Assembly (NCBI GenBank): GCA_008933995.1
Contig: WARS01000011.1
Span: 11,251,516 to 11,315,515 of the forward strand
Reading direction: 5' to 3'
Length of the DNA: 64,000 nt
From: Datnioides undecimradiatus
Taxonomy: Eukaryota; Chordata; Actinopteri; Lobotiformes; Datnioididae
Part shown: piece by piece, positions 1-13,731 of the stretch
Layout: each line of letters begins with the position of its first letter
How positions within the stretch are numbered: position 1 is the stretch's first letter
The notes under the pieces: generated by a model
Told to the model about the DNA's origin: nothing
What the model saw: the letters and a program-made list of their open reading frames with translations, nothing else
Database searches by the model: none
Position numbers and translations under genes: made by a program

Positions 1-2391
1 TACTCTCTCTCTCTTTCTCTGATAGATTAAGCAGCTACTCAGTTGGGAATGCGAGGAATTTTTCTGTTAGCGTTGCAAAAAAATCTCCTTTTTCCACTTT
101 TTTGTTTTCATCCAAGACCTCATTCTTCATCAGAAACCTGACAAAGAAAATGTCACCTCTTAGTTTTATTGTCATAGCTTTTCTCAGATGCCTTTCTAGA
201 CTCTGCTAAAAATGATTTAATAGGCTGTATTATCTCAGAAATAATGCATGCTTTGTCCCATCTAACCACAGAGTTGAGAGTACACAGCCTTCAATCACTA
301 AATGCACAAAACAAACCACTTTTCTTCAACCAATCAAATGAAGAAAACCTAAATTCTGTTGTTTAACATTTTACATCCTCACATTACCATGTTTTTTGAG
401 AGAAATCTAGCATGTTTACGCTGACAAGCTTTCTTCACTGGATAGAAACAGATGGTTAATGTCTCTTAATACGTGCCAGTGCAAGGGGAGAAAAGCAGGA
501 TGGTTCCCTGTAAAATAAGATCCAGATGTCCACCCCACCCAAAGAGGCAGTAAATTTAAGCTGGCAGGCCTGATAACGAAAAATAGAGTGATGGAGGGAG
601 AGGGGAGGGTAGATAGGTAGAGGCTGATGAGATTGGAGGCAAAAAAGACAGAATACAAGTTTGATGTCCAAGGATGGAATAGAAATTAAATGGAAAACAA
701 TCCAAAGAAAACTGAGAAAGGAATATGAACCAGAGTTGTAATGAAGACTTATTTGTGTCCAAGAGAGGTTTGAGTTTAAGTCAAGAGTGGCAGAAGTTCA
801 AGACCTACATTGAAAAGCAAGACCTCTCCGATGACCCAGTTGTTTTCATTCAAAAATTTGTTTTTTTTTTTAGTTAAACACACTTTCACTCAAAATATAG
901 TGCATTGACATGACTTGAACATACTGCTAGAAATATTTGACATTTGAATCGATTAAATTTACAATAACTATTCTCAGTCACTTGGGGCAGCAAAAACAAG
1001 TTATGAACCCAACATGGACATGTGCTATGTTTACAGCATAATGTAATCCTAAATATTAATATGATGGTCTTGTTACCAAAAGGCTACTTGTTCACATGTC
1101 CAGCAATTTTTGAGCAACATTATCATTTATTGTGTCTCTGTCCATCTAGTAAGCGTAGTCCCTTTGTTTAGCTTGTCTGGTGAGAAATATCTCACTTTTA
1201 AGCTGCTAAATGCTCCGCCGTGTTCACACGAACTGTGTCTGTCTGCTGTTGTTGGCGAGCTGAGGACGTAGCGTACAGAAACATCACTGAAACATTAAGC
1301 AACTGCATCTTAAGGATAAAATTACAAACCAAAATGACTGATGACCAGTGACAGTGAAAACAAACCATAAAGTTCATACAGCTAAACAATTAACTGAATT
1401 TCACTTTAAATATCAAATAAGGCAGATGGGGGCTGCAAATTTAGCTGTAGGTACAAGTAAAACCTTTCACATTTGATAAAATATCATTTGTCAGTTAAAG
1501 TATCAATTATAGTCACTTTAATTTAGCTCCATTTCATCTTTTTATAAATTTGGGAATGTGAAAATAAATGCGTACAGTGGATTACCTAAACAAATTTGCA
1601 GTGAAACAGAAACACAGTTATCACTGTTAACACAGATAAAATGACAAGTATATAGTAATTGCACACTGAAGCACAATAATGAATCAGTTCTTATTTGTAG
1701 CTTCCTGTCATCTATTCCCAATGAATCCTGATGTATAGGTCATACTGCTGCCTACATATTGAGATGGGACAATATTGCAGGAGATGGAAGCATGCAGGAC
1801 AGACCTGCAAATGACAAAATTGCATATATAAAAATTTCACTAGACATGGTTAAAAAGTGCAAGTCTTAACAAACATGCATGACTGAGGCATTAGCACTGC
1901 AGGGCTGGACTAGATACTTCAGTATGAAAACCCTGATAACACAAGAGCACACTCCAGTCACAACACTTGAGGCGCATTTGTTTGTCTCTCATTACACTGC
2001 AGGTGAAGAAGGTGTAAACTGAGGACAGATACAGCATGGTTGGTGAAATTTCTTTTCTTAAAATTTCACCACCATGGCAACAAACTACAAACAACAGAGT
2101 TTTTGCTGACAATTCAAATTCAAGTATTGATTAAAGAAAAATGTAATGATTAAAGAAAAATTACGGTAACAATGTGATAAAATGCTATTTGTGCTTTTAA
2201 AGAGGAAAGTAAATTATGTAACTTAGATCAATAAATCAGTGGGTTTTAAATTGCTGTGATCTGGATGTGTAAGTTTCTCTGGCCACTATGTTTTTCTCTG
2301 TCCAGCTGTGTCCAACAAGGAACAGTGAAATGATTGTCAGTGCAACTTCGATACAGACTGGCCTTTTGAGAGATTAGGGGCTGAGAGAGGA

Positions 2392-2474
2392 GTGTGTGTG
2401 TGTGTGTGTGTGTATGTGTGTAAGCATACGCATGTGTATGTGTGTGTGTGTTTGTTTGTTTGTATGTGTGTGCA
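2392..2474. repeat. (GT)n microsatellite, imperfect
   Basis: A run of TG dinucleotides interrupted by TATG and CATACG units, followed by TTTG units. It lies in the inferred myrf intron. Confidence 0.9.
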
Positions 2475-3457
2475 CCACCATTTCAATGCCTGGGTTGTCA
2501 GCAGAGTAATAATCTAAAATGAACACAAACAGAGGACCGAGTGTTGAGTACCCATTAAACATAGTTTGACTCATCAGTCAATCAAATGCACAGTTTTTTC
2601 TTTTCTTAACATGTTTCTCAACTTACAATATATAATGTCATTCTCTTCGTTTAGAGTTGTATAAACTTTAAATGCCAAGACAGGCACCACCACCATTTAT
2701 GCATCCAAATGAGATTTGTATGCACTCACATATGTTAATAATTAAACACTTCCAGGGGAGGAACAAAGTCCATCTGATTATCAAACAGTTAGACTTGCTT
2801 GCACACTCACACACATCATACAGACAGTGAATACATGCTCTGAAAGATTTGACATCAGTATACACTGAACTAACAAACAACAACAACAAACAGCTAACAA
2901 ACTGGTGTCATCCAAATCATTTAAGGTATAATAGAACAATTAATATGACATTAGTCTTTGTCCTTTACAACGATGCACTTTTGGAGAATGTATTGAAATT
3001 GCTTGATTAAATACCGTTCTCTGTTAATATGTATTTTCTGCACAGCATTAGACCCTGACACAAAAATCAACTGAAAACAACCTGAATGATCTGAGTATTG
3101 TAATCAAATACACAAGCAGCCAATCTCTCAGTTGTTCCACCAAATCCTCCAAATTCTAGCAATAAAGAAATTGTGCCAACAGTGCATTACTTAACAAACA
3201 TACACATACAGACGTAAAAAGTAAATCAAAGGAAATGTGTCAGATGTACACTACAAAGTGTTAGAGAGCTTTGACATTTAGCCTGAGAGGCGTAGACTGT
3301 CTCCATTTCTTTACAAGACAAGGGTTATTGGTAAGAGAATTCCTCTATGAAACAGACATTAATTAAGAGGTGAATAGGAACGTACAGCCCGTCATCAGGT
3401 AGGGACTAACAAAAAAACATCTAAAGAGCAGACAGAGCGGACAGAGCGGCAGAGTAC

Positions 3458-3476
3458 CTGCGCGTAGCCAAAGCAT
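3458..3476 (-). CDS. myrf: candidate alternative first coding exon of myrf
   Basis: Read on the minus strand, an ATG at 3476 opens Met-Leu-Trp-Leu-Arg-Ala plus one base of the next codon, and is followed directly by a GTACTC donor. The phase (one base left over) is identical to that of the regular first exon at 7188-7233, so either could splice to the same second exon. The transcribed part could extend right to about 3501, where CTGTTTCAG looks like an acceptor, which would make it an optional internal exon with its own start. The support is splice signals, phase and position in the same intron. Protein similarity cannot be judged over six residues. It could be a chance pairing of splice-like signals. 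Confidence 0.4.
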
Positions 3477-3613
3477 GTTGATGTCCTTGAGATGAAAGCA
3501 CCTGAAACAGAAGATGAGAAGAACAATTCCTCTCTATTTTTTCACATGTTTCTCTACTCGGGCTGAAAGGCTTTCTTCTGCAGACCTGGGAGATGCAGAT
3601 CAGGGTAACAAAC

Positions 3614-3695
3614 GTGTGTGTGTGTGTGTGTGTAAATGTGTGTGCATACTGAGTGTGTGTGCGTGTGTGTGTGTGAGAGAGAGAGAAAGGTTCGT
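3614..3695. repeat. (GT)n microsatellite, imperfect, ending in (GA)n
   Basis: A pure GT run at 3614-3634, then broken GT units and a short GA run. It lies between the two candidate myrf start exons. Confidence 0.9.
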
Positions 3696-6600
3696 AGAGT
3701 GTTATAATGAGGATTATTTCCGAGTCATGAGAAAGGGCTGTACCAGGCTACCACACACAGCCCTTGTCGCACACAAGCACTGGTCGCACCGATGGACCTG
3801 GCTCAGGAGATTACAGGAGTGACGAGGCTGGGACCAGGACACAGAGCGAAGTTGGGGGGAAAAAAAACAAAACAAAAGAAATACTGCGAATACGCAGTAA
3901 AGTTTGAGGGCATTAGCTGAAGACATTAAAGAAAGTGAGGTGAAAGAGAGACAGCAAAAGAAGATGCCAAAGATTTACCACCTGCAGTCATTATAGCTGT
4001 GCCTGGGTTAGTTACAGCTGTGACAAAGACTAACATATAACTGGATAAGATCCAGGATGCAGACAAAGACTGTGATGCATTTTTTCACTCAGATCGCCTC
4101 TCCTTAGGTTTTTACACACATAGAGAGAAACAATGAATTAATCTCATGAAGTCCAGTTCAACCACAAACAACATTCATTGGCTGAGGATTACTCAGTTGG
4201 CAGTCCGTACACATGGGAGTACCCTCTACAATGAAAAATAAGACTTACTCGTAAGTGTACTGTAAGCCTGGCTGCTCAAAAACAATTCATTCCTCACAAT
4301 GCAATTCACTACTAAACCCATAAATCAGAGGAACCATCAAGACTTGCAGCACACAGGTTTTCCAAGATGGACGACAGCTTTTGCGTCTATGATTCACAAC
4401 TACAGTGGGAGTGCAGCTGGACTTAACAGAAATTTTGATATAGTAACGCGGGTGATGAGTTCTTCATCTTGTACAGGCAATAAGTGAGAATGTGATTAAT
4501 TTACCATCAGACTCTGATGATTAGGGGATGAATATGTTCAAAGTTTTATATTTGACTGACACACATGCAAAAAAAATATTTGGTTAATATACTTTCTAGA
4601 GAAAGATCTAAGATGTCTAACATGGCAAACACTATACTTGCTAAACATCTGCGTTTCAGACACATGTTACACATGTTAGCACCTGTCAATTGACAGGAAA
4701 ATTGCTTGCAACTACTTTTATATCCTAATAGTCACTTTTTGTAAAAATGGCTTAAGAATAGAATAGTGCCAGAAATACATCAGATTGAGCTTCTCAATTA
4801 TGAGGTGCTTGTTGTTGTTTTTTTGTCCTGTGTACCTGTTATAAAGTATATCTTTGGATTTTTGACTGTTGGTTTAACTAAACAATAAATTTGAAGTTGT
4901 CACTGGAAGAAATTTTGATCTTTCACACTTTTGTTCAAACAAATTACTTAAGAAAAATATTGTCAGATTAGTTGAATATGAATATAAATACTAAGTTGCA
5001 GCCCTATTTCCTACCCCAGTATTTAAGATCAAAGCACTGCTACTACTGTGGCAACAACAGTCAAGTTAATAACATTCAAGTTGACATACAGTATGTTGTA
5101 GTCTATTGTTAACTGGATCAAGATACACTGCAGGGGCAGAAAACATAAGTCTGCATGGCCGTTTCAGTTCCACTGCATTTTGTCTTAAGAGCCTGCTAAA
5201 AAAAACATACACAGGCACTGCAGCTTACCATTTAATCGAGTGTTTGGTTGACTAAGGATGGGACTTTAACACAACACCAATAAATGTCATGATCCTTTGC
5301 GAACTTAGCTCTGTGAGTGTGTGAGCGACTGTTTGTTGTCTAAGTGAGTCAGAGCGGAGAAGGTCAAGTTTTTTGGAGGGGGAGTTGAGGTTGGGTGGTG
5401 GTTTAGTTGGGTTTCTCTCAACAAGCCAGTTTCTCTCCACCCTGAGTCTGCAGTATGTCACCTCCTCACCCTGTCTGCTCACTGTCACTCTAATGGAGTC
5501 AGAGAGAGAGAGTGAGAGAGCGCAGGGAAGGCCAAATACTCCAGGAGAAACACCAGTCTCACCTCATTGTGTTTTAACAGCCACCGAGGCTATGCCAGGA
5601 ATGTACGCTGTGCATTAGTGTGAATGTATACATATTTTACTAATCCGATTAAAACACAGTTTACCAGTGCCAAAATCCATTACAGTTCAATGTGTGTATT
5701 TCTGTGTGAGTGTGTGTCTCTTTCAGGTAAAGGGCAAGAACAATATGGACTTATTTAAGTAGTATCTAATATATTAAACCAAAGGCCTACTGATATCACT
5801 TTTTGTCACCAATTTGAATCCGACATTGGCTGCCCAGAGGCCTATATCCAAGATCAGAGAGAGATATAATTAGGTGCTTGATGTTACAAAGGTTAGCTTA
5901 GAGAAAGAAGAAAGAAGTTAAAAAGCAAAATAAGTATCTAAGGCGGCATCTACTGTATACCTTCAATGGACAAGTTGACATTTTAGTCAGAGCAAAAGTG
6001 GCTGAAATAAAGCCAAAGTAAGAACATCTCTCTTACTCCCAAAGCAAGAATGTAAACACTCTAAATTCCTGTCAAAATGGCAAGGAACCTCTGACAGTCA
6101 TGGATGGCTGTGTATATTTAAGTCAACACTCTGTGTATACTATAATCAAGTGTTAAGTCTTTCCACAGATAACTTATTATACATAAACCGCAGTGTGAGT
6201 TTTTATGTGCACTTGACTTGTGCACTTTGCAAAAAACTATTAGTAAGATGTGAATTCTGTGGTGAGCTGTAAATTGATTGTAGTGAAAAACCCTTTGAAA
6301 AATGTGGCAAATGTGACAGATATGAAATTTATCGCAGTTATATGTTGCAAAAAAGTCATTCTGAAATTGTGACTGAATAATTTGATTTGAGTCTGTAAGT
6401 CAATAGGCACAACTCAGATGTACTTATAGGGGTTAGTAAATGAGAGGTGTAAAAGAGGAGAAAACAACAAACTCTCTGTCAATGTGGAATAAAGTTGACC
6501 AACAAAAATCTAAATACTTCAAAGATAGTGAATATCTTTATCAAGATGATTTCCTGCAGATAAACAAATTATTACTTTTCTGAGCAGACTTTTTTCCTTT

Positions 6601-7187
6601 TATGGGTGTTTGCCTTGCAATGATCAACACAAACCTATGGTGGAAATCACATTGCTCATGTCTGTCTCCAACGCACACATTGTGCCACAGTACCCTTGCA
6701 AAACACACCATTTATCTTGACTTGAATTCCTACACCCTTCCAACTCTCAACCCCACCCTCCTCCACCTCGTTTTTTTCTCTTAGGATTCCCCGTTTAACT
6801 TGATCTGTAACCCATCACCAGCACTTTTGCTCCCCGCACCCGTTAACCCGCCTGCCTTCTTGCATTTCTAGTCTTTAAGATGAACAGCCAAGAGGAAACT
6901 TTAACTCGAGAACAAAGTGAAGTGTACATTTGAGAAACCTTCACATAATCACAAATGATTATTGTTATGATTATTATTTACAACCTGTCATGTCATGTGT
7001 TGTACATCATCAAAGTCAAAAACTAGGCGGTACATTTAATAGAACAAGTGAACTGACAAGAGATGAAACGTTAACAAATCCACTTTTTATTCTTCACTAA
7101 AACTAATTATTTAGAAGTCCAAGCGGTTGTAAAACTAACAAAAATCACGCCCTTTTCTGTTCTACTAACATACCGAGGAACTCTTAC

Positions 7188-7233
7188 CTTCAAAAAATCT
7201 CTGTAACGCTTCTGTTTCATCTACCACGTCCAT
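7188..7233 (-). CDS. myrf: myrf first coding exon (N-terminus of myelin regulatory factor)
   Basis: On the minus strand an ATG at 7233 starts Met-Asp-Val-Val-Asp-Glu-Thr-Glu-Ala-Leu-Gln-Arg-Phe-Phe-Glu, then one base and a strong GTAAGA donor. This matches the N-terminus of vertebrate MYRF, which in human begins MEVVDETEALQRFFEG. MYRF is an endoplasmic-reticulum-anchored protein that trimerises, cleaves itself through an intramolecular chaperone domain and releases an N-terminal Ndt80-type DNA-binding fragment that activates myelin genes. Only 15 codons are in the window; all domains lie off the left edge. The position near fads2 fits the MYRF-FADS neighbourhood of other vertebrates. The 5' untranslated region and promoter would extend right of 7233, but I cannot fix the start site. 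Confidence 0.85.
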
Positions 7234-10200
7234 CCTAGCGGGTCCCACATAAAAAATCCATTAAAGTCTCCCCTCGTCCGAACGAAATCAATTCGGATCG
7301 GGGAAACTTTCACATGTACATCACGAAAACCAGATGAAGTTCTCACTTCTTCTTGTCTGAGTTCACATAAATCCAGCGCTTCATGCGGAGAACTTCTCTC
7401 TCCTGTTCAGCAACTTGGCACTGGACTGAGGTCCCTTAGCCAAACGCCTCCAATGACGCCTATAGGCTGTGACTTTAAAACTGATTTATTTTAATCAAGG
7501 TGCCAACATAAGTCCATTCAGGACTACGAACAACGTTAAAAACTTCAGGCGCACCTTCACTTCAGCTTCCTCAAGCCTCATAATAAGATCTGGCTTACTT
7601 TAGCGAAAAACACCATCATGCTGTACAAAAATCGAAAAACTGGTGGAAAAAAAGCTAGTCTATCGAAAAAAGAAGTGTGCGTAAAAGTTGATTCAACTTA
7701 GCTCTGAGGTTGTTTCTGTTGATCGTCTTCCTCCTTTGCCTCTCCCTCTCAGACACGATGTGTGCAGCGCAGAGTCGGAGGAGAGGAGCTGAGGCAGGTG
7801 AGGGATGTGCGCCAGGCTGCTGCAAATACAAAAAAATGAGTCCTCATACAGAAGCGTGTGTCTGCGCTTCCCAACATCAGGTTTACAGCTACCATATCAT
7901 ATCTTGTTACTCGCCTTATAAAGATCATTTATAAAAAGCTAAAATAAAAATACAATTGACCACTTTGATGATCGATGTATTATTTAATTTTTCAGGCACA
8001 AATTACAGAACTTTTGAAGCTTGGCCTCTCAATTAATGATCATTAGCTTATTTTAGTTGTCACGTATGTTAGTAAATTAAATATTTTTGTGTTTTGGACT
8101 ATCAGAAAGACAAATCAAACAGTTTGAAGACTTTGGACAAGTTGTGATGGGCCTTTTTGAGATAGATTAAAATGCTATGAAATCTATAATTAAATCTTTT
8201 AATGAATAACTGTAACCCACTTGCAGATTGTATGAAGCTTTTCTTTAATATTTTAAAAGAAAAAGGATAATATCATTTTCTGGAAAACCCACTTCTGTCT
8301 GTTCTGTATATGATACCAATTATGTGTCCAAGAGGGATCCCTCCTCTGTTACTCCTTCTGCTTTCTCCCCCTTTCTTTTACTGACTTCTTTCTCATATCC
8401 TAATAGATGCTCTAAAGGGATTTTCAAGACTTCTGAGATTCTGGATTTGATTTTAAAATAGATTTGACTTTGCTTAACCGTCTGAAAAAGACTTAATAAT
8501 GGTTTAAAGTCAAGTTCAGTTTTAGCATGAATATGAAACTAAAAATGAATATTTTCTCTCCCTTGCTCCAGCAGCATAAGATAAGCATAACATATGTGAA
8601 ACTTTGATGTACAATGTGCAATTTTAAAGACTTCTATTGGGCCGTTCTGAATTCCTCCAGCTTAAACAACTATACAGTAACAGGAGTGTTTTGTGTCAAG
8701 GCTCCCCAAGGGAGAGGATTTGAGGGAATGATCCATTTCTCTAAACCTTATCAGCTGCATCCCACCCACCCCCCCTTATAACAATGCCACTGTGTGCAGC
8801 CCCCACAGCCTTGACACCCAACCCTCCCCCTCCACCCACATGTGAGATGCTGTTGTGTTGTCTTGTTCCCCCACAGCTGGAGCATCTCCCTCTTCACCCC
8901 TCCACCCCTCTGCTTTTCCTCCATTCAACACGAACAACGCCTCCGTTCTTTCAGTCACACTATGCAGATTGTTTCAGAGGACAAGCAAGAAAGAGAAACA
9001 GATAGAGGCTGCAGGGGACAATGAAACAGCTGGCTATGCTAAAGCAGTTCATTTAGGTATTCTATATTTCTTATCTCATGTAACTCTGCAAGGGTATGTG
9101 AATGTTTGTGTGAGGCAGAGTGTGTAGCTCATTTGTACTAATGTTGCACGTTGTGAGCATACATACACTGTTAACAAGCTCATATCACAGGGACTCACCT
9201 CTTATTTGAGACAAAACGCAGGTTCCCACTGCTTTAGATATTACATTTTAGTATAAAGGTTAGTGGCAGGCACATAGGTAGTAGTTGAGGCTGAGTGTAA
9301 GGAAGACTAGTATTTAACAACTAACATAATTTTTCAGAGGACAATGTTACTATGTTCAACAGCAAATCACTGCAAACAAAAATGCACAGCTAATAATGCA
9401 ACACATTAAAATTAAGTTTTTATTTAAAAAGGTGAACAAGAGATCATCATCATCATTATTATTATTTGACTACAAGTCTTGTGAATAATGGACTAGACTG
9501 ACTCTTGTCATCAGAACTGACTCTTGTCATCAGCTCCTGATCCCAGGTTTCTCTCCTCACTACACCCTTAAGGTTAGCAGGTGATTGGATGTTAGCAAAT
9601 TGACTAGTTGTTCCTCCAGTGTGGTGAACGCTGCTGTTGGCATCTGGATTACAGATGTGTTTACCTTTTGCCTTAAAGATGTTTCTATTTCTCTATGTTT
9701 GTTCGCTAAAATAAACACTGACAGCTTATAATTTGTAAACAAGTGCTTCTTTGCAACTGTTGCTTTGCTTTTCCATCAGATCAAGACGTGAGTTGCTACT
9801 TGAATTTGAGATATCTACATCTATGAGTGCAATAGCTAGCAGTAAAATTCGGGATGGAGAAGCCTTTTCCAGCCTATTTTATCAGCTGTCCCTTGGCACT
9901 TAGGGTTTAGTTTAAGGACACCCTCTACACATTTAATAGTATGCTTAAAACCTTTCACTTTAAATAATCCTATAGTTATAGCCCATGTGAGCCCCAAACC
10001 ATCTCTTATTATGCTGCTATAGGTCTAGACTGCTGGGAGACTACAATACACCAGGCTCCCTTCCTTTCCCTCTCCATCTGTATGCGTTCTTATCCTTATT
10101 ATTATTAATATGGTTTGTTACTAACTCAAACTCTCCAATAGTTCAGCGCTTTCTCGTGTCTCCCCTCGCTCTTCTCGTGTTAATTTCTGTATTTCTGCCC

Positions 10201-10799
10201 TGGAGCTGAGTTTGTGATCACAGGCCACCTACTGTCCCCACGTTCATGTAGCGTAGCACTGTCTTTTAATCATCATCCCTAATTTAAAGCTACATTGACT
10301 GATTTTCTTGGCCACTTTTGGGAAACTGAACAAGCTGAAAAAACCCAACATGTTAGTACCGTATAAAGTCTTTAAACAAAGAGGTTAGCAAACATGTTAG
10401 TCTATTTACAAATCCAGAAGATTATGGATTATCTTTAGAATAAATTTTAATTCACATATTAAGAGATTTTTTTTTTTTTTTTTTTGCTCTTTACCCACTT
10501 TACCTAGTTTAGTTGCCTTTGTGTGTGTTGTCTTTCTCAGGTGGCTTAACTACATAATAATTAGGTTTTACAGTCAGTTCAACCCATGTTTTAACAGTCA
10601 ACAACATTATAGTTACCTACACTGTGCACTGATTTAACTTCACACTAACTGACAAACAGACACCTGCCACCAAATAAGAAAGGAGATGACCTAACATTAG
10701 ATGAATAGATGGGTGGTGGTAGGATGTAGTTCATCTTCCAGCCAGCAGGCAGAGACATTGGTCTTTTGTTAAGAAGCGAACAGGAGGGGAAAAATCAAA
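7234..10799. other. intergenic region between divergent myrf and tmem80
   Basis: The sequence just right of 7233 to about 7800 has several CpGs and should contain the myrf 5' untranslated region and promoter. The remainder is AT-rich with no open frame resembling a protein. It contains a C-rich, pyrimidine-rich stretch at 8760-8940, a 19-bp tandem duplication at 9497-9533 and a poly-T run near 10467-10484. The last 100 bases before the tmem80 ATG would hold its 5' untranslated region. No TATA box was identified. Confidence 0.5.
9497..9533. repeat. short tandem duplication (2 x 19 bp)
   Basis: ACTGACTCTTGTCATCAG occurs twice in direct succession with a one-base spacer. No function is apparent; it looks like a replication-slippage duplication. 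Confidence 0.8.
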
Positions 10800-12759
10800 A
10801 TGGCGATGCCCGGAGCAGGTATGTGGACGCGTTGCTATGGTTGCTATAGACACGCTTTTACGTTAAACCGCTAACAGACTCGTTTATTTTACTTAGCGTT
10901 GCAGCAGCTTTACAGAAAACAGGCAGTAATACTCCTGCTTTGGTTTACTGTGTTGATTAAATGAGCTCGGCTAAGTTTCTGTGTGTTTGTCTCTTTCACT
11001 CCAGGACGATCAGCCGGTGTATCCTTTAAAGTAAAGCCTCGTCCAAAGCACAGACGTATCTCTGTCGCTCTCTCTGTGTCGCTGACAGTGTGATGATGAA
11101 TGATAACACCTTAACTCCGCACTCAGCTGCCATCTGTTACTTTCCAGCTGCTGCTCAAACTGACATCAATCTACTTTGTCTTCTATTTCCTGTTTACTCT
11201 CGGCTTGATCATCAAAAAGAGTGAGTGCTGTGTTACACAGTCCCAGGTTTCTTTTGCACTAACCTGTTTTGATGAGCCCGTAAAGAGCAGCGATTGTGTC
11301 TGTTGCTGCCAGGCTTGGTGCTGTCCTATCCTGCTGATGCTTTGGCCCGTGATGTCGGTCTGCTGTTCCTCCTGGCTCTTCTTGACATCCTCCATTTCTT
11401 CTGTGGTGAGAGCAGAGTCACATTATGAATCATGACTGACCTTTATTATGAGCATGCTGTCATTGTAGCAGACAGAGATCCCTATGCATCTGATTTGTCA
11501 TCTTTTGAAGCTGTACCTGGCAGGACCTATTTTGAATTTAAGTTAACTTTAAAGTCTCTGGAAGTGTATTTTAAGCCAGGTAAAAATGTGTTGGGTGGCA
11601 AAAACATATGAGCTTCAAAAATCAGTTGGCAATGATGATAAGGCCTAAAGATTTTCACTGACAATTTATAGAGTGAATACAAAAATAATCATTAAAGTGC
11701 CATTCCACTTTCATAAAGTAAGGGGACTCAAAAGAGGCAGATTGGCTAAATTTGAAGCAAACGAATATTGAATCTCCTGATTTTAATGTGTATGTGTCAT
11801 GCCAATGTCTGCAGGCGCAAAGGGTAACCTGACAGAGCATGAGGGCTATATTCTGGCTAACCTCATTGCGACGGCAACAACTATCCTGCTGACGGTCTAC
11901 TTCCTGGTGTGGCAGACGTATGTGATGAGGGTGGATGTGATCATCAGCAGTGTCTTACTCGTTGTCTACGGCTTAGATGGAGTTCTGGCTCTCAGCACTT
12001 TAGCCCAACTGGCCAGGTTAGTTCAACTTTCAATAGGTTTCATCACAGACATTTAATATTAAACCTCACCAGCCGTTACAGATGGGGGTACTTTTATTAG
12101 ATTATGTGACATGCAAGATCACAAACAGTCTTTTTTACAAGGTCAAATGTCAACAGAAATGACAGACAGATGAGTAAATGACAATATCTGGTATCAAACA
12201 TAGATAACATACTTCATTATCACATGAAGAGACTGGCCTACATTTTAGGCTCCATTTATTTTGATTGACAAGATATGTTGACGTAATTAGCATCTCATAT
12301 GTATGTTCCTGAAACACATGACAGGACTGAGTTTTCCTTTTGTTCATGCTTTTGTTCATGAATGAAGTAAGCCCTAGTTCCCTTTAGGACTTGTATGAAT
12401 TATTGATATGCATGGCATTCATTCAAGTGATACTGTATACCTTATACAATGTCGTCACATCCTTCAATTTTCCTCCCAAGATAGATCCAAGAACAATAAT
12501 CCAATTCCTTTCTCTGACAAGATGGATATTGTTTATTCAGGTGGCTGATGGCCAAAATAAATCTGTAAATCAATGTGCATGAAGGAAAAACTCCAAACTG
12601 AAGCAAACATGGAGTCATTTGCCAGGTTGATTTTGAAAAACTTAATACATTAGGAACAGATGGTGTGTTTCATATGATTTCATTTGTTCAAGTACTCTTT
12701 AATGAAGTTAGTAATGGATTTTTATTTGCCCTTTTGTGTCTTTCAGTGTCTACTCATGA
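10800..12759 (+). CDS. tmem80: transmembrane protein 80 (tmem80)
   Basis: Six coding exons give an uninterrupted 141-residue protein: 10800-10818, 11005-11030, 11148-11220, 11313-11405, 11815-12016 and 12747-12759 (stop). All introns are GT-AG and all phases agree. The protein is almost entirely four hydrophobic helices: one in exon 3, one in exon 4 and two in exon 5, with short polar loops. Diagnostic stretches are Ser-Tyr-Pro at the start of helix 2, Gly-Asn-Leu-Thr-Glu after it and Trp-Gln-Thr-Tyr-Val in helix 3. These match TMEM80, a relative of the ciliary transition-zone protein TMEM216 and TMEM17; a role in ciliary membrane organisation is inferred from the family. TMEM216 is the main alternative, but GNLTE and the neighbouring eps8l2, which also flanks TMEM80 in human, favour TMEM80. 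The start was chosen because the first exon carries a good donor; a second in-frame Met lies two codons later. Confidence 0.85.
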
Positions 12760-13133
12760 AGAAGCCTCCTCTTCAGTGACACAATTTATGATATAGCTGA
12801 ACAGGCTACCTGAACTTCTTTGCTGCAAACAGAAATTGAAATAACTTTGTTTGAATAAGACTGTTTGAATATTTATAAGGCAAAGTATGTTTGTCTGGAC
12901 TGAAGTGCTGAGTTTTTATATTGTACTTAAAGTGTGGGGATATTTGTTGAAAAAAATGAGTGAGTATCTTTTGAAAATGTTAGGTTTTCTCAGGGATTTC
13001 ACTTTGGTGCATTCAGGCCTCTTTGCAATAGAAACATATTAACTTTAATATCCTTTTTTCATGACATTTTGCATAATATTTTTTATATATCTCAAATATA
13101 AAATGCATAATTGTGTTGCTATTGATTGTTTAT

Positions 13134-13139
13134 ATTAAA
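13134..13139 (+). other. tmem80: probable tmem80 polyadenylation signal
   Basis: ATTAAA about 375 bases after the tmem80 stop, in AT-rich 3' untranslated sequence. No AATAAA was seen nearer. Confidence 0.45.
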
Positions 13140-13683
13140 CATTCCACATTTAATAAGGTTCATATGTGTTCATCTTTTCCCCAGCAGAGGGCAGGATTGC
13201 TTTGATTAAGATTTAAAAAGTTGAAACACTGATTTAAGTGTTTTTCTTTCCCATGTCTACCACTTTTAGGACATTCAATAACTAAGTCCTAATGATGTCT
13301 GGTTTTCAAAATGATCTATAACATGCTTTTAGTAGTAACACATTTTTTTATATGTCACAAATTTTAACTACCTGGCAGAAAATGAGTCGAGGTTAACCAT
13401 TATTGTTTTAGTTTGGGTCCTTAAACTTTTAACTGTACATATTTTGTAGCAGATCATGTGTAATTCATTCAGGTGAAGATCTCCTAGCAGTTTTCTTTTA
13501 ATTGTTGCAACCATTAGTCATTCTGTAACCCACATTCTTCAAATGGGTTATTTCTCATCACTGACAGCTTAAGTTAATGATCAAACTAAATGGCAAGGTT
13601 TCCAAAGTAACCAGTTTCAAAACAAATCACATATCACTTGAGCAACAGCTGACCACTTGGATTGCATTTCATCAACTCTAGGT

Positions 13684-13686
<3 letters not shown>

Positions 13687-13728
<42 letters not shown>
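13687..13728. repeat. (GT)21 microsatellite
   Basis: Forty-two bases of uninterrupted GT, likely length-polymorphic. Confidence 0.95.

Positions 13729-13731
<3 letters not shown>

Larger units (their letters stand above)
1..7187 (-). other. myrf: myrf intron 1 (partial; gene continues off left edge)
   Basis: This is the stretch downstream (on the minus strand) of the first myrf coding exon. I searched it for the next myrf exon, which should begin in phase 1 and read His-Asp-Ile soon after the joined Gly, and did not find it, so the next constitutive exon is probably beyond the left edge. It holds AT-rich unique-looking sequence, CT-rich sequence at 3-20, GT microsatellites near 2392-2474 and 3614-3695, and one candidate alternative exon at 3458-3476. 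Nothing else in it looks coding. Confidence 0.6.

Noticed and set aside
10800-12759. tmem216 as the identity of the four-helix membrane gene
   Set aside because: It shares the fold and a QTYV motif, but the GNLTE loop and adjacency to eps8l2 fit tmem80 better.
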